A stretch of 22,743 nt of DNA. It comes from Opitutia bacterium UBA7876 (GTDB taxonomy: Bacteria; Verrucomicrobiota; Verrucomicrobiia; Opitutales; Seribacteraceae). The notes beneath the pieces are model-generated. The model was not told where the DNA came from and did no database searches. It was given only the letters and a program-made list of their open reading frames with translations. Within the stretch, counting starts at the first letter, position 1. Each line of letters begins with the position of its first letter. Below are positions 1 through 8,634 of this stretch, in pieces. The translations under genes and the position numbers were made by a program. The stretch lies in the NCBI GenBank assembly GCA_002500665.1, contig DLRY01000082.1, forward strand, positions 661-23,403, written 5' to 3'.

Positions 1-1979
1 TTGAAAGTAAGATTGGTCACGGTCAGGTCACCGGTAGCCTTTTGGGCATCACCCGTGCCCAAAGTCACTTGTTGTCGAGAAGTGTTCGAGGTGAGGGAGG
101 ATGAAATCCCGCGTCCCGGGGAAATTACGTCTACCTCAGCGGTAGCCGATCCAACGGTGAGGGCATTTATCGTACCATCCCCTCCTACCATACTCTTGCC
201 TGAGGCCGACCCCTCTATGTTGGTGCCGGTATGGAGGGTTACGGCACCGTTGTTGCCATCACCGATCTCCAGTTTGCCCTTGTTGATGACGACCTTGGTG
301 TTGGCTCCGCCCAAGGCATCGGCATGGGCGGCCACCAAGGTGCCATCGCTAATGACAACGTCCGTGGCTCCGCCATCGAAGGTATTCGTTCCACTAAGCA
401 TCAATCGGCCCAAGCCAGACTTGGTCAGTGACTCAGTTCCGGAGACGACACCTGAAATCACCTGTTCCTTTCCGTAGTTGGCATCGGTTTTTGCGGTATC
501 GCTCACTACCTTGATGGTTACGTTTCCGTTGGATCCTTCAAGGGTTACGGCTCCGGAATGGGTGGGGTTCGCATTCCCGTAGCTGGCGTAAGTCGTATTG
601 GCAAAACCGAGTTCAACAGTCTCTTGATTGGAGTTGTCGAGAACCAAGGTCGTTCCTGCCTCGCCATGGAGATACTCGAACTTGTGGGTCTTGGATGCCG
701 CAGGCGCCAGCTTGAGGGTTCCCTCCTGGATATTCAGCCCGCCACTGGTATTGGTATTGGTTGAGTCGGCAACATTGACGTTACCCGTGAGGATTTGCTC
801 ACCCCCACCCTCCTTGACTATGGTAAGGTCACTACTGGTAGATCCATCCTGAAAGATATTTCCCGAGAAAGTAAAGGCGTCGGCTCCGGTGTTCCCGGCG
901 GCCGCATGGATAGTGAAGATATTGGCGTTATTGGCCCCATCAACCTCCCCACTGCCGTCAAAGCCGCTGACGATGATCGAGCCAAGACCAGCATCGCTTA
1001 CGTCGAGGTTGCCGCTCCCGTCATGATACATGATCGTTGCGACGAAATCATCGTTGAGCAGTTGGTTGTCGCCAGTACCAATTTTGGAAATATTGGCCGT
1101 TCTTGCATCCGTATTGTCGAATTCAAACTTCAAGTTGGAGTCGACGCTACCATTGGTGGCGTGAAGATTCATAATCCCGAACATTTCCGCTCCCGTGTCG
1201 TTAGCGATCACATCCCATTTCCAGTTCGGATTCATGATGGTGTTGTAAGTGGTCACCGCATTAGCCTTGTTGCTCCCATTCCATCCAGTGTTATTGGTCT
1301 GCGAAATGTCGTAGAACCTGATACCCAGCCTGGCCTCGGCTCCGGAAGCTGCCCCATGGGTTGCATTGTCAAGAGCGTACAAATTACCGGAACCCGTACC
1401 ACCTAATCCAGAGGGCGTGTCGTTGGTGATTTCATGACCAGAATCAGACTGAACGTTGATGTTCGCGTTTGCGGAATATGCATTGAGACTGTCTCTTGAG
1501 AACGTTACGTCGAAAAAGAATTCCCCCGCGTTGCTCCCATCAGTCCAATCGGTCGTGTCGAATTTATGACCGATTGTCGTCTTAGTCGTGATGGGGGTCC
1601 AAGTCCCCGCAAAAAGATCGGTGGCAGAAGTATTTGCCGTACCGTCGTCGAGCTTGAAAAAGCCAAGTTCAATCAAATCTCCATCCTTGGCAACTGGTCC
1701 GGAGCCTTGGTAAAGAGCTGCTGCGCTAGAGCCTGCTGCGTTGATGCCCTTGAGCAAAGTAGTGGAACCACCGGGATCCGATGCGTCATTGCCACTGTTA
1801 TTAATCTGATCCCAAGTCTGAACCTCAATGGTTATCTGCCCTTGCCCGCTGGGAGGCACGGATGAGGCCTTTCGGGCAACAAAAAGGAAGGAAAATGCAA
1901 TCGCGAAAACCAAAGTATATTCCGCTGTCTTCAAGAGTGTTTTGCTAGGGCGAAAAATAGGGTTGGGCATTGCTTGCAT
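1..1979 (-). CDS. Exported autotransporter-type beta-strand repeat protein (3' end outside window)
   Basis: The reading frame is open on the minus strand from ATG at 1979 to the window edge (659 codons), so the C-terminus is missing. An AGGA motif lies 6 bases before the ATG, the only clear Shine-Dalgarno in the window; a second in-frame ATG is at 1970. Residues 17-40 form a signal peptide with a hydrophobic core (VFAIAFSFLFVA). Residues 48-260 form a module also present at the N-terminus of the divergent gene at 2629 (LGFF..., W.PIT.KTTIG, GIRFYD, YNTI...W.W). Residues 517-560 match the autotransporter-associated beta-strand repeat pattern (LTKSGLGRLMLSGTNTFDGG ... DGTLVAAHADALGG), followed by a GDGTINALTVGS...SPG stretch typical of such passenger proteins. 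The family forms right-handed beta-helix surface or secreted proteins. Anchoring (PEP-CTERM or outer-membrane barrel) cannot be seen because the 3' end is cut. The specific function is unknown. Confidence 0.85.
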   Translation of the reverse strand, partial: MQAMPNPIFRPSKTLLKTAEYTLVFAIAFSFLFVARKASSVPPSGQGQITIEVQTWDQINNSGNDASDPGGSTTLLKGINAAGSSAAALYQGSGPVAKDGDLIELGFFKLDDGTANTSATDLFAGTWTPITTKTTIGHKFDTTDWTDGSNAGEFFFDVTFSRDSLNAYSANANINVQSDSGHEITNDTPSGLGGTGSGNLYALDNATHGAASGAEARLGIRFYDISQTNNTGWNGSNKANAVTTYNTIMNPNWKWDVIANDTGAEMFGIMNLHATNGSVDSNLKFEFDNTDARTANISKIGTGDNQLLNDDFVATIMYHDGSGNLDVSDAGLGSIIVSGFDGSGEVDGANNANIFTIHAAAGNTGADAFTFSGNIFQDGSTSSDLTIVKEGGGEQILTGNVNVADSTNTNTSGGLNIQEGTLKLAPAASKTHKFEYLHGEAGTTLVLDNSNQETVELGFANTTYASYGNANPTHSGAVTLEGSNGNVTIKVVSDTAKTDANYGKEQVISGVVSGTESLTKSGLGRLMLSGTNTFDGGATDVVISDGTLVAAHADALGGANTKVVINKGKLEIGDGNNGAVTLHTGTNIEGSASGKSMVGGDGTINALTVGSATAEVDVISPGRGISSSLTSNTSRQQVTLGTGDAQKATGDLTVTNLTF

Positions 1980-2628
1980 TAATAGTCCTAAAAGGAGCCC
2001 TCTTCGTCAAATTAAAAATGAACCAATTTTCTCCTGGTCTGGACAAGTCTTACATGGGCCTTCGAACGGAGTTTTCGTGCTTCGGATAATTCCCCCCAGA
2101 CATTCACTCGGAATTAATCCCTACAACTGGTCTAAACAACTACTCTATACGCCTAATGTTTTGCTTCTTCTTATTAGTTCTCATCGGGTTTTCCAGTCCT
2201 CAAAGAAAACCGAGAAGATCGGTCTAAAAATCTTACGGAAACAAGTTCAGTCAATCGCTATCAGCTTGAATGACAATAGATAAAGAGACGTATTTGTCTT
2301 TTGAATAGACATTATCCACTTGTTTCCCGGCCAAAGACTGTAAAATCTGATTATTTACCGTCATTAGATCAGAATGAGCGGGAGAGAGTTCCAGCAGGAA
2401 TCTTTTTTTGAATTTATTACGTAAGATTTGCCCTTCAAGCGCTAATAGATGGTAACCCGAAACTCGTTATTATTCCCAGCCCTCGACCTTTTGAAACCTT
2501 CGCTTTCATTCAAGAAATACTTCTTGCTTTTGGAATGAGATTAGGGGATATTTCATCCATGGGATTCAGCCCTGTCTCACAAAGCCCGTTTAGTTTGCCT
2601 CAAAACCCCTCAAGAGGTTGCGAGTAGC
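1980..2628. other. Divergent intergenic region between two exported-protein genes
   Basis: This 649-base AT-rich stretch holds no credible gene; plus-strand ORF 1828-2283 is antisense to the first gene and shows no family features. It must contain both divergent promoters. It carries one copy of the 33-bp element (2416-2448). The decamer CGTAAGATTT of that element recurs on the minus strand at 2228-2237, facing the gene that starts at 1979. A 7-bp imperfect hairpin lies at about 2283-2301 (AAGAGAC / GTCTTTT). No convincing -35/-10 pair could be chosen by eye. Confidence 0.6.
2416..2448 (+). repeat. 33-bp element, copy 1 (upstream of giant surface-protein gene)
   Basis: The element runs from ATTACGTAAG to GCGCTAATAG and contains the perfect palindrome TTACGTAA near its left end. 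The second copy (10630-10662, minus strand) differs by a single base (A here, G there, at element position 23). It lies about 180 bases upstream of the start at 2629 and points toward that gene. The similarity stops close to both ends of the 33 bases apart from T/A-rich flanks. It could be a promoter or operator unit or a small dispersed repeat. Confidence 0.85.
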
Positions 2629-5600
2629 GTGAGTGCAAATTGGGCACACCCCATGCATAAATTTTTCTCGCGCGCGTGCGAGAATCGCCCTTTCTGGCTC
2701 TTTCGTTGGCTGTTTTTTCTTTCACTGCTTTTGCCGCAGTTCGCCCACTCCTCCATCCCCCAGATCGTCATCCACTGGTCCACGCTGACCGAGAGTGGCA
2801 ACGCTTCCAGGCTCTTGGACAGAGATGGAGTACCCATCGACGCGGGCCTTCCATCCAACGGTGACGGAAGCTTTGCGACCCTGGGATATTTCGACGACTC
2901 GAACGCAACCCACCCATTCAACGGCGACTGGATTCCCCTCACTTTCGGTACGACCGTCGGAGACTCGAGCAGCGGTTACGGCTATGACGACGGGATGTTC
3001 TCCTTCACCACCGTCTTCACCAAGGACAGCAACCAGGTCATCGTTTATCCCAACGAGCCCGCCACCTATTCGGTCAACGCACCCTTTGCAATTCTCGAAA
3101 ACGTACCCACCCCCGGTCAGCAGCTTTGCATCCGTTTCTACGATCGGGCCGCCACCGATGCCTCCGCCCGCTACAACACGGTGACTTCCTCCAACTGGGT
3201 CTGGCCCGCCTTCTCCGCGGGAATTCCGACTAACATCTACATCAAGGCCGCCCCAGGGGCTTCCCCTGCTGGGAGCAACTGGTTGTACGGCAGCACTTTC
3301 GAGGATCCGGCCGGTTCCTTCCAGACGACCATGAGGGAAAAGGCAAACCTCAGCGTTTCGGTATTCGGGAGCGGAGGTTCGGTAAGCTGGAGTCCGGCCG
3401 GAACGCTTCACGAATACGACACCAACGTGACCCTGACCGCCACCGCGGATCCACATTTCGAGTTCGTTCGCTGGAATGGCGACGGGGTCAGCCAACCGAC
3501 CTCCGCCATCTCCACCTTGGCAATGACCGCGGACCGGAACATCACCGCCACATTCAAGGTCCGTGAGTACAACGTTACCATAACCTCCGTCGGCAACGGA
3601 ACCTTTACCGGAGTAGGGGTCTATCCCTACGACAGCAATGTCTCGGTCAGCGCGACGGCAAGCCCGGGTTATCAGTTCAGCCATTGGCTCAACTACGATT
3701 CACTCGGCAACCTGACTACCGGACTGGACAACAACCTGACGACCAGCACGACCCTCAACGTCCAAGGAGGACATGCCCTGGTCGCTGTCTTCGATGCCCT
3801 TTCCTACGACATCGACGTCAACGCCACCGCAGGTGGCAGCGCTCAAGTCGTCCAGCAACCCGGGCCCTATTTCTTCGACAGCAACTATACGCTTTCCGCT
3901 TCCCCGGCGAATGGGTTTTCCTTCTCGGGATGGACCGGCGATGCAAACTCCATGGGCCTTCTTTCCAACGCTTCAGCCTCCATAGCGCCGTTTGTCCTGA
4001 CGCATCCCGGCAACTTGGCCTATACCGCCAACTTCACCGAGAACCAGTATCTGCTCACCGTCCTCTTCGGAACCGGCGGGGCTTCCGTTTCCCCTCCGAC
4101 CCCAGGAAATTATCTGCATTCGGCCCTCGTTCCGATTACCGCTACCGCCCTGACCGGCTACGAGTTCGACAGGTGGGAGGACCTGAACGGATCCCTCGAT
4201 AATTTCACCGAGCTCAACGCCACCGTGATCATGTCCCGCAACGCGGCCGACGTAACGGTCAAGGCTCTCTTCAAACCCAAGCAATACCCCGTCAACTTAA
4301 CCGCAGGCACGGGCGGACAAGTCACGATCACACCGACCTCGGGCCCGTTCGAACATTTCAGCGTATATCCCCTCTTGGCCACTCCCTCAACGGGCTATTC
4401 CTTCAGCGGATGGACCGGCGATGTGAACTCGACGGCATCGCTCACCCAAGGCATGGCCGAGGCCAACAACTCATTGGCCATCGTCGGGCCGGTCACCCTC
4501 ACCGCCAACTTTACCCTGATAGACTTCAACGTTACGGCGACCGTTGGAACGGGAAGCGGAAGCGTCACCGGAAGCGGGAGCTACACGGTCAACGATACTC
4601 CCCAAGTCGTTGCGGTGGCAAGCACGGGGTGGCATTTCACCAGTTGGTCGGGCGATACCTTCGCCTTGAATTCCCCCAATTCCCTTTCCTCCACCATCAA
4701 CTTGATGCAGAACCCCCAGAACCTTACCCTGCAAGCCAATTTCGCCCGCAATACCTTTGACCTCAACGTCACCACCAGTGGCAGCGGCCTGGTGAACGGC
4801 CAATCCTCGCTCCTTCTAAACCCGGCCTTCGAGGACGTCGTCAACCTAACCGCAACCGCCTCGTCGGGATGGGAGTTCGACAGGTGGTACGGGTACTCCC
4901 TGGGCGGAGCGGAAACGAATGCGTCGATCTCCCTGACCATCACTTCCAACGTCGATCTCAACGCAACCTTCAAGAGGTCCGACTACGCCCTCAACATTCT
5001 CAGCACCGCCAACGGCCAAGCCAGTGGAGCAGGCACCTATCCCTTCGAGTCGAACGTTACGGTCTCAGCCATACCTGATACCGGATACTTCTTCTCCGAG
5101 TGGACGGGTGACGTGCAATACCTGGGCGACCCGAATGCATCGACCACGATCGTCACGATCCCGAGCAGCAACGTTACGCTCACCCCTTCCTTCGAGCCCA
5201 TCGGTTATCTCGTCACCCTTTCTGCTGATGAGAATGGCTCCGCAACCGGGGGCGGAAATTATGCCTTCGGGGACATCGCTACCCTCGTCGCCACGCCCAA
5301 CCCTCCGGATGGCGGAAATTTGGCCGGCTATGAGTTCTCTCACTGGACACTGACCGGTCAATCCGGGACCGAGACCAATTCTTCCTCCAATCCGCTCAGC
5401 CTGCTGGTGGACGGCAACTACTCGGTCTTGGCAAACTTCGATCCCATCATTGCGGGCGTGCACGACCTCAACCTTTCGGTATCCCCGGCCGGTAGCGGGA
5501 TCGTGTTCGACGATCCCAACCAGCGGATCTGGAACGGGGGCACGCTGATCCTCACCTCCTCGATCACCGCAACCCCCAACCCGGGTTATTCATTCCTCGG

Positions 5601-8022
5601 TTGGAGCAACCCCGACAACAAGACCATCTCCCCGAATTTCAAGGCCCCGAGCATCACCTTCGTAACCGACTCCAATGCATCGCTGGTCGCCCGGTTTGCC
5701 AAGAATACGATCGAGGCAACGGTCCGGACCTCGGGCAACGGCTCGGCAACGGCCGACTCCAACGGCAGTGGAGCCACCTTCGCGGCCACCCCCGGGCAAG
5801 GCAGCTATTTCAATAATTGGGAAATAGACCGCAATTTCACCTATGCCGTAACCGTGGCGAATTCAACCATCAACCCAAGCGCCCAGGTCTTCTACGTCAA
5901 CGGCAAGGAGAGCCCAGGCCTTACCTTGCTGAAAGGTTACACCTACACTTTCTCCTGCAACACGGGCAGCAACGAGTTCTACCTTTCCACCCAACCGGGA
6001 TCCACTGCCTATGCCGGGGAATACACCGATGCAAACCTGACGGGCTCACGGGCGACTTCCGGCGACCTCGTTTTCACCGTACCCAACTCGTTCGATACCA
6101 ATACCACCCTCTACTATTCCTCCTCTCTCACCCCTTACATGGGGAACGCAATCCAGATAATCGAGGCGGTTCCCGATGCCACCATCCTTCCCTTTTCGGA
6201 TCAGGCTACCGTTACGCCCTCGGTATCCCACGACCTTGCCCTCAAGGCGAACTTCAACCTGAACCAATACGTCGTCACGGTAGTGGCGGGGACGGGAGGA
6301 ACCCTGACCCAAGGAGCAAGCGGCACCTATTCCTACGGAACGGTCCTGAATTTAGCGGCGAGCGCCAATGCCCACTATCTCTTCAGCCATTGGGAGGGAT
6401 CGACTTTCGATTCCTCGAATTCCAACAGCACCAGCACCACCATCAACGCCGATGCCAACATCCGGGCCGTCTTCAATCCCGTGAACTATTCCCTCACCCT
6501 ATCCAAGAATATCGATGGCGGCGACGTTTTCACCACAAGCAACCTTTATCAGTTCCCCTACAATTCAACCGTGACGATCCAGGCTCAGCCAAAAGCCGGC
6601 TACTCCTTCCTCTCATGGAGCAACGGCCTGACCAATCCATCCGAACAGATTACGATTTTGGGGGACGTAAGCCTTTCGGCCAACTTCGAGGGGGACTCCG
6701 CCAGCCTTACCCAAGTAGTCGAGACCTACGAGGTGAACGGTTCCCTCATGCAGGGGGCGCCCGGCGGGTTCGTAGTCGCTTCCGCGAATCCACCCTACAA
6801 ATACGGTGATTCCGTCCAGTTGACGGCCTACGTCGAACCGGGCTTCCAGTTCGAGGGATGGATGGTCTCGAATATCGATTCAAACGCATCCACCACAGAC
6901 TTGGCGCTTAGCTTGGTCCAGGACCAAACCGTAACCGCAAAATTCAAAAAGAAGAGCTATGAGGTGAAGATCTTCTCCGCCCCCTTGGTCGGGGGATCCG
7001 TCAAAGCGGACAGAGGGACGACTTCCCAGATTCAGACGCTCTTCGTTCCCCATGGGGAGAAGCTGAACCTGCAGGCGCTGGCACTGCCCGAGTACCAGTT
7101 CGAGAAATGGGTCGGCGATGCCCTCGGCAACGCCAATATCTTCAATTCTCAGCTTGAGCTCACCATCTCCCAGGACATGTCGGTAACGGGCCGCTTCATT
7201 CCTCTCCAACCCATTTCGCTTACCATAGTTGTTGAGCCGGCCGTGGCAGGGTTTGCCATTGGTTCGGGCTCCTATATTTACAACCCCACCCACCCGATTT
7301 TCGCCACGCCCAACGCGGGCTACCTATTCGGCGAATGGGAAGGCGTCGGGATTGAGGATTCCACCTCGGCAACCACCTCCATCCTCCTTAATGAAAACAA
7401 AACGATCAAGGCCAAGTTCGTCAACGACCCGAACTACAACGGCCCGACCGACCCCACCGCTCCAGGCCTCCACTCCCTTCAGTTAATGGCCAACCCAAGC
7501 AATGGCGGTATGACCAGCGGGTCCGGGATCTACGCCACGGGATGGAGGGATATTACCGCCACCAGACAACCTGGCTACATCTTCAGTCATTGGGTTGCCG
7601 ATGGGGTGGAAAGCCCGAATTCCGCCAGCACGCGAATCTTCTTGGCCAAGAACGTCCAGGTCACGGCGGAGTTCAGACTGATTACCGGGGCGGATTTGAT
7701 CAACGACTCGGTCGATATCGGAAACTCATGGTGGTACAGTACCTGGTTCGGGCCGTTCTGGCACCGGACTGGAGACGTATGGGCCTACCATTCCCAGCTG
7801 GGATGGATGTTCATCGACCCGCAGAGGGCAGACAAGTCAGTCTGGTTCTGGGTCAACTTCCTCGATGGCTGGCAATGGACGACCAGTAACATCTACCCCT
7901 TCATTCACACCAACAAGTCGGCAACCTGGCACTGGTTCCACAAGCAGATGTCGACTTCCGACAAGAGACTATTCTACAAATACGACGACGCCGTCGGCAA
8001 CGGCGCTTGGGTAACCTATTAG
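2629..8022 (+). CDS. Giant exported InlB-B-like repeat protein with inserted cupredoxin-like domain
   Basis: This 1,797-codon ORF starts at GTG 2629, with AGAGG 11 bases upstream. ATG 2653 (residue 9) is an equally plausible start and gives a cleaner signal peptide (hydrophobic core FWLFRWLFFLSLLLP, cleavage near FAHSS). Residues 44-208 are the module shared with the divergent gene ending at 1979 (LGYFDD, W.PLTFGTTVG, IRFYD, YNTV...NWVWP). Residues about 239-1684 hold 17 repeats of 70-90 residues with the pattern GY.FS.W.GD ... N.TLTA.F, as in the divergent InlB B-repeat family (beta-grasp stalk modules of surface proteins). Repeat 11 is interrupted by a cupredoxin-like domain (about 1070-1180). 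The last 113 residues are rich in Trp, Tyr and Phe (SWWYSTWFGPFWH, YAYHSQLGWMF-like) and may be a verrucomicrobial C-terminal surface domain. No PEP-CTERM or LPXTG motif is present. It is probably a surface stalk or adhesin; the ligand is unknown. Confidence 0.9.
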   Translation: MSANWAHPMHKFFSRACENRPFWLFRWLFFLSLLLPQFAHSSIPQIVIHWSTLTESGNASRLLDRDGVPIDAGLPSNGDGSFATLGYFDDSNATHPFNGDWIPLTFGTTVGDSSSGYGYDDGMFSFTTVFTKDSNQVIVYPNEPATYSVNAPFAILENVPTPGQQLCIRFYDRAATDASARYNTVTSSNWVWPAFSAGIPTNIYIKAAPGASPAGSNWLYGSTFEDPAGSFQTTMREKANLSVSVFGSGGSVSWSPAGTLHEYDTNVTLTATADPHFEFVRWNGDGVSQPTSAISTLAMTADRNITATFKVREYNVTITSVGNGTFTGVGVYPYDSNVSVSATASPGYQFSHWLNYDSLGNLTTGLDNNLTTSTTLNVQGGHALVAVFDALSYDIDVNATAGGSAQVVQQPGPYFFDSNYTLSASPANGFSFSGWTGDANSMGLLSNASASIAPFVLTHPGNLAYTANFTENQYLLTVLFGTGGASVSPPTPGNYLHSALVPITATALTGYEFDRWEDLNGSLDNFTELNATVIMSRNAADVTVKALFKPKQYPVNLTAGTGGQVTITPTSGPFEHFSVYPLLATPSTGYSFSGWTGDVNSTASLTQGMAEANNSLAIVGPVTLTANFTLIDFNVTATVGTGSGSVTGSGSYTVNDTPQVVAVASTGWHFTSWSGDTFALNSPNSLSSTINLMQNPQNLTLQANFARNTFDLNVTTSGSGLVNGQSSLLLNPAFEDVVNLTATASSGWEFDRWYGYSLGGAETNASISLTITSNVDLNATFKRSDYALNILSTANGQASGAGTYPFESNVTVSAIPDTGYFFSEWTGDVQYLGDPNASTTIVTIPSSNVTLTPSFEPIGYLVTLSADENGSATGGGNYAFGDIATLVATPNPPDGGNLAGYEFSHWTLTGQSGTETNSSSNPLSLLVDGNYSVLANFDPIIAGVHDLNLSVSPAGSGIVFDDPNQRIWNGGTLILTSSITATPNPGYSFLGWSNPDNKTISPNFKAPSITFVTDSNASLVARFAKNTIEATVRTSGNGSATADSNGSGATFAATPGQGSYFNNWEIDRNFTYAVTVANSTINPSAQVFYVNGKESPGLTLLKGYTYTFSCNTGSNEFYLSTQPGSTAYAGEYTDANLTGSRATSGDLVFTVPNSFDTNTTLYYSSSLTPYMGNAIQIIEAVPDATILPFSDQATVTPSVSHDLALKANFNLNQYVVTVVAGTGGTLTQGASGTYSYGTVLNLAASANAHYLFSHWEGSTFDSSNSNSTSTTINADANIRAVFNPVNYSLTLSKNIDGGDVFTTSNLYQFPYNSTVTIQAQPKAGYSFLSWSNGLTNPSEQITILGDVSLSANFEGDSASLTQVVETYEVNGSLMQGAPGGFVVASANPPYKYGDSVQLTAYVEPGFQFEGWMVSNIDSNASTTDLALSLVQDQTVTAKFKKKSYEVKIFSAPLVGGSVKADRGTTSQIQTLFVPHGEKLNLQALALPEYQFEKWVGDALGNANIFNSQLELTISQDMSVTGRFIPLQPISLTIVVEPAVAGFAIGSGSYIYNPTHPIFATPNAGYLFGEWEGVGIEDSTSATTSILLNENKTIKAKFVNDPNYNGPTDPTAPGLHSLQLMANPSNGGMTSGSGIYATGWRDITATRQPGYIFSHWVADGVESPNSASTRIFLAKNVQVTAEFRLITGADLINDSVDIGNSWWYSTWFGPFWHRTGDVWAYHSQLGWMFIDPQRADKSVWFWVNFLDGWQWTTSNIYPFIHTNKSATWHWFHKQMSTSDKRLFYKYDDAVGNGAWVTY
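3343..7680 (+). repeat. Coding array of 17 divergent InlB-B-like repeats
   Basis: Within the giant protein, 17 units can be delimited by a start such as (N/K/S).Y.(V/L).(V/L)....G.G, a middle FS.W.GD or FD.W, and an end (T/A).(A/N)F followed by a short linker. Units are 70-90 residues, except unit 11 which carries an insertion. The DNA copies are strongly diverged and no two look near-identical, so this is an old array rather than a recent tandem expansion. Confidence 0.85.
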
Positions 8023-8631
8023 TTACGAGATTCGAGGGATTGAATCCCTTGGACGAATTACACCGATCCCATTGACGCTCCCTTACAAAGACTGCTTCTT
8101 GGAAAAACTAGGGATTTGCCACAAGTCCGGATCACTCGATCCGAAATTCATGCCATCGGCCCGCTCTTAACCCGGGGCGATGCTGGAATCCCTGCGCCGG
8201 AAGGATGAACCGATCTGCTTAGATTGCCTGCGGGGCATCTTCATCCGAACCCAAGTTCCCAAGTTTGGCTACCTGCCATCCGTACCAGGTTCTTCAGTCC
8301 CTTGATCCATTCCGACTCCCCAGCTCGTCAAACGCCACGAGATACAAGAAAGGCAACCAGGATGGCGATAGTCTCTGCCATGGTGATCGAGGTAGATTGA
8401 GCCCGTTCATGCTTCCCCACAAGCTCCTTTCGCCAGATTTCTCCGTTCAAGTACCTGTGAGCATGAGGATCGTAGAACTAGCTCTGTTTTTAGGAGAGAA
8501 GCAGGAAGCTCAATGCCACGATCACCTTACTCAGATGCCCGACGCACTACGGACAAAACCGTTAGATGAAGGGCAAGTTCTGAAATCCCTCCACACGCAA
8601 AAGGGAAAAAAGGACTAGCCGAGAAGCAAGG
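8023..8631. other. Gene-poor stretch downstream of the giant gene
   Basis: About 600 bases lie between the convergent stops. The only plus ORF above 100 codons (8265-8618, 117 aa) has no signal, domain or ribosome-binding site and its composition looks non-coding. Minus-strand frames give broken protein-like pieces (for example around 8320-8470) that I could not assign to any family; a decayed gene or mobile-element remnant is possible but unsupported. A small palindrome AGGGATTGAATCCCT at 8035-8049, just after the giant gene's stop, could be a weak terminator hairpin, but no T-tract follows it. Confidence 0.5.
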
Positions 8632-8634
8632 CTA
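8601..8634 (-). terminator. Rho-independent terminator candidate after the TIGR02597-type gene
   Basis: On the minus strand the stop codon TAG begins the stem TAGCC (8634-8630), with a 9-base loop, GGCTA (8620-8616), then GTCC and a run of six T followed by CCC and TTTT. The stem is only 5 bp, so strength is uncertain, but the position directly at the gene end and the T-run fit a terminator. Confidence 0.5.

Noticed and set aside
1..1406. Plus-strand ORFs (1-477, 795-1406 and others)
   Set aside because: Antisense shadows of the minus-strand exported-protein gene, which has a signal peptide and repeat motifs.
1828..2283. Plus-strand ORF of 151 codons overlapping the start of the first gene
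   Set aside because: It begins antisense to a clear signal-peptide-coding region and continues into AT-rich intergenic DNA; no recognisable features.
5817..6809. Plus-strand ORF of 330 codons inside the giant gene
   Set aside because: Out-of-frame shadow, rich in Arg, Pro and His as expected from a shifted reading of GC-rich DNA.
7681..8022. PEP-CTERM or LPXTG sorting signal at the end of the giant protein
   Set aside because: The C-terminus ends GNGAWVTY with no hydrophobic helix plus basic tail and no PEP or LPXTG motif.
8265..8618. Plus-strand ORF of 117 codons
   Set aside because: No ribosome binding site, domain, signal or membrane segment; the composition (many Cys, His, Gln, Pro) looks like translated non-coding DNA.
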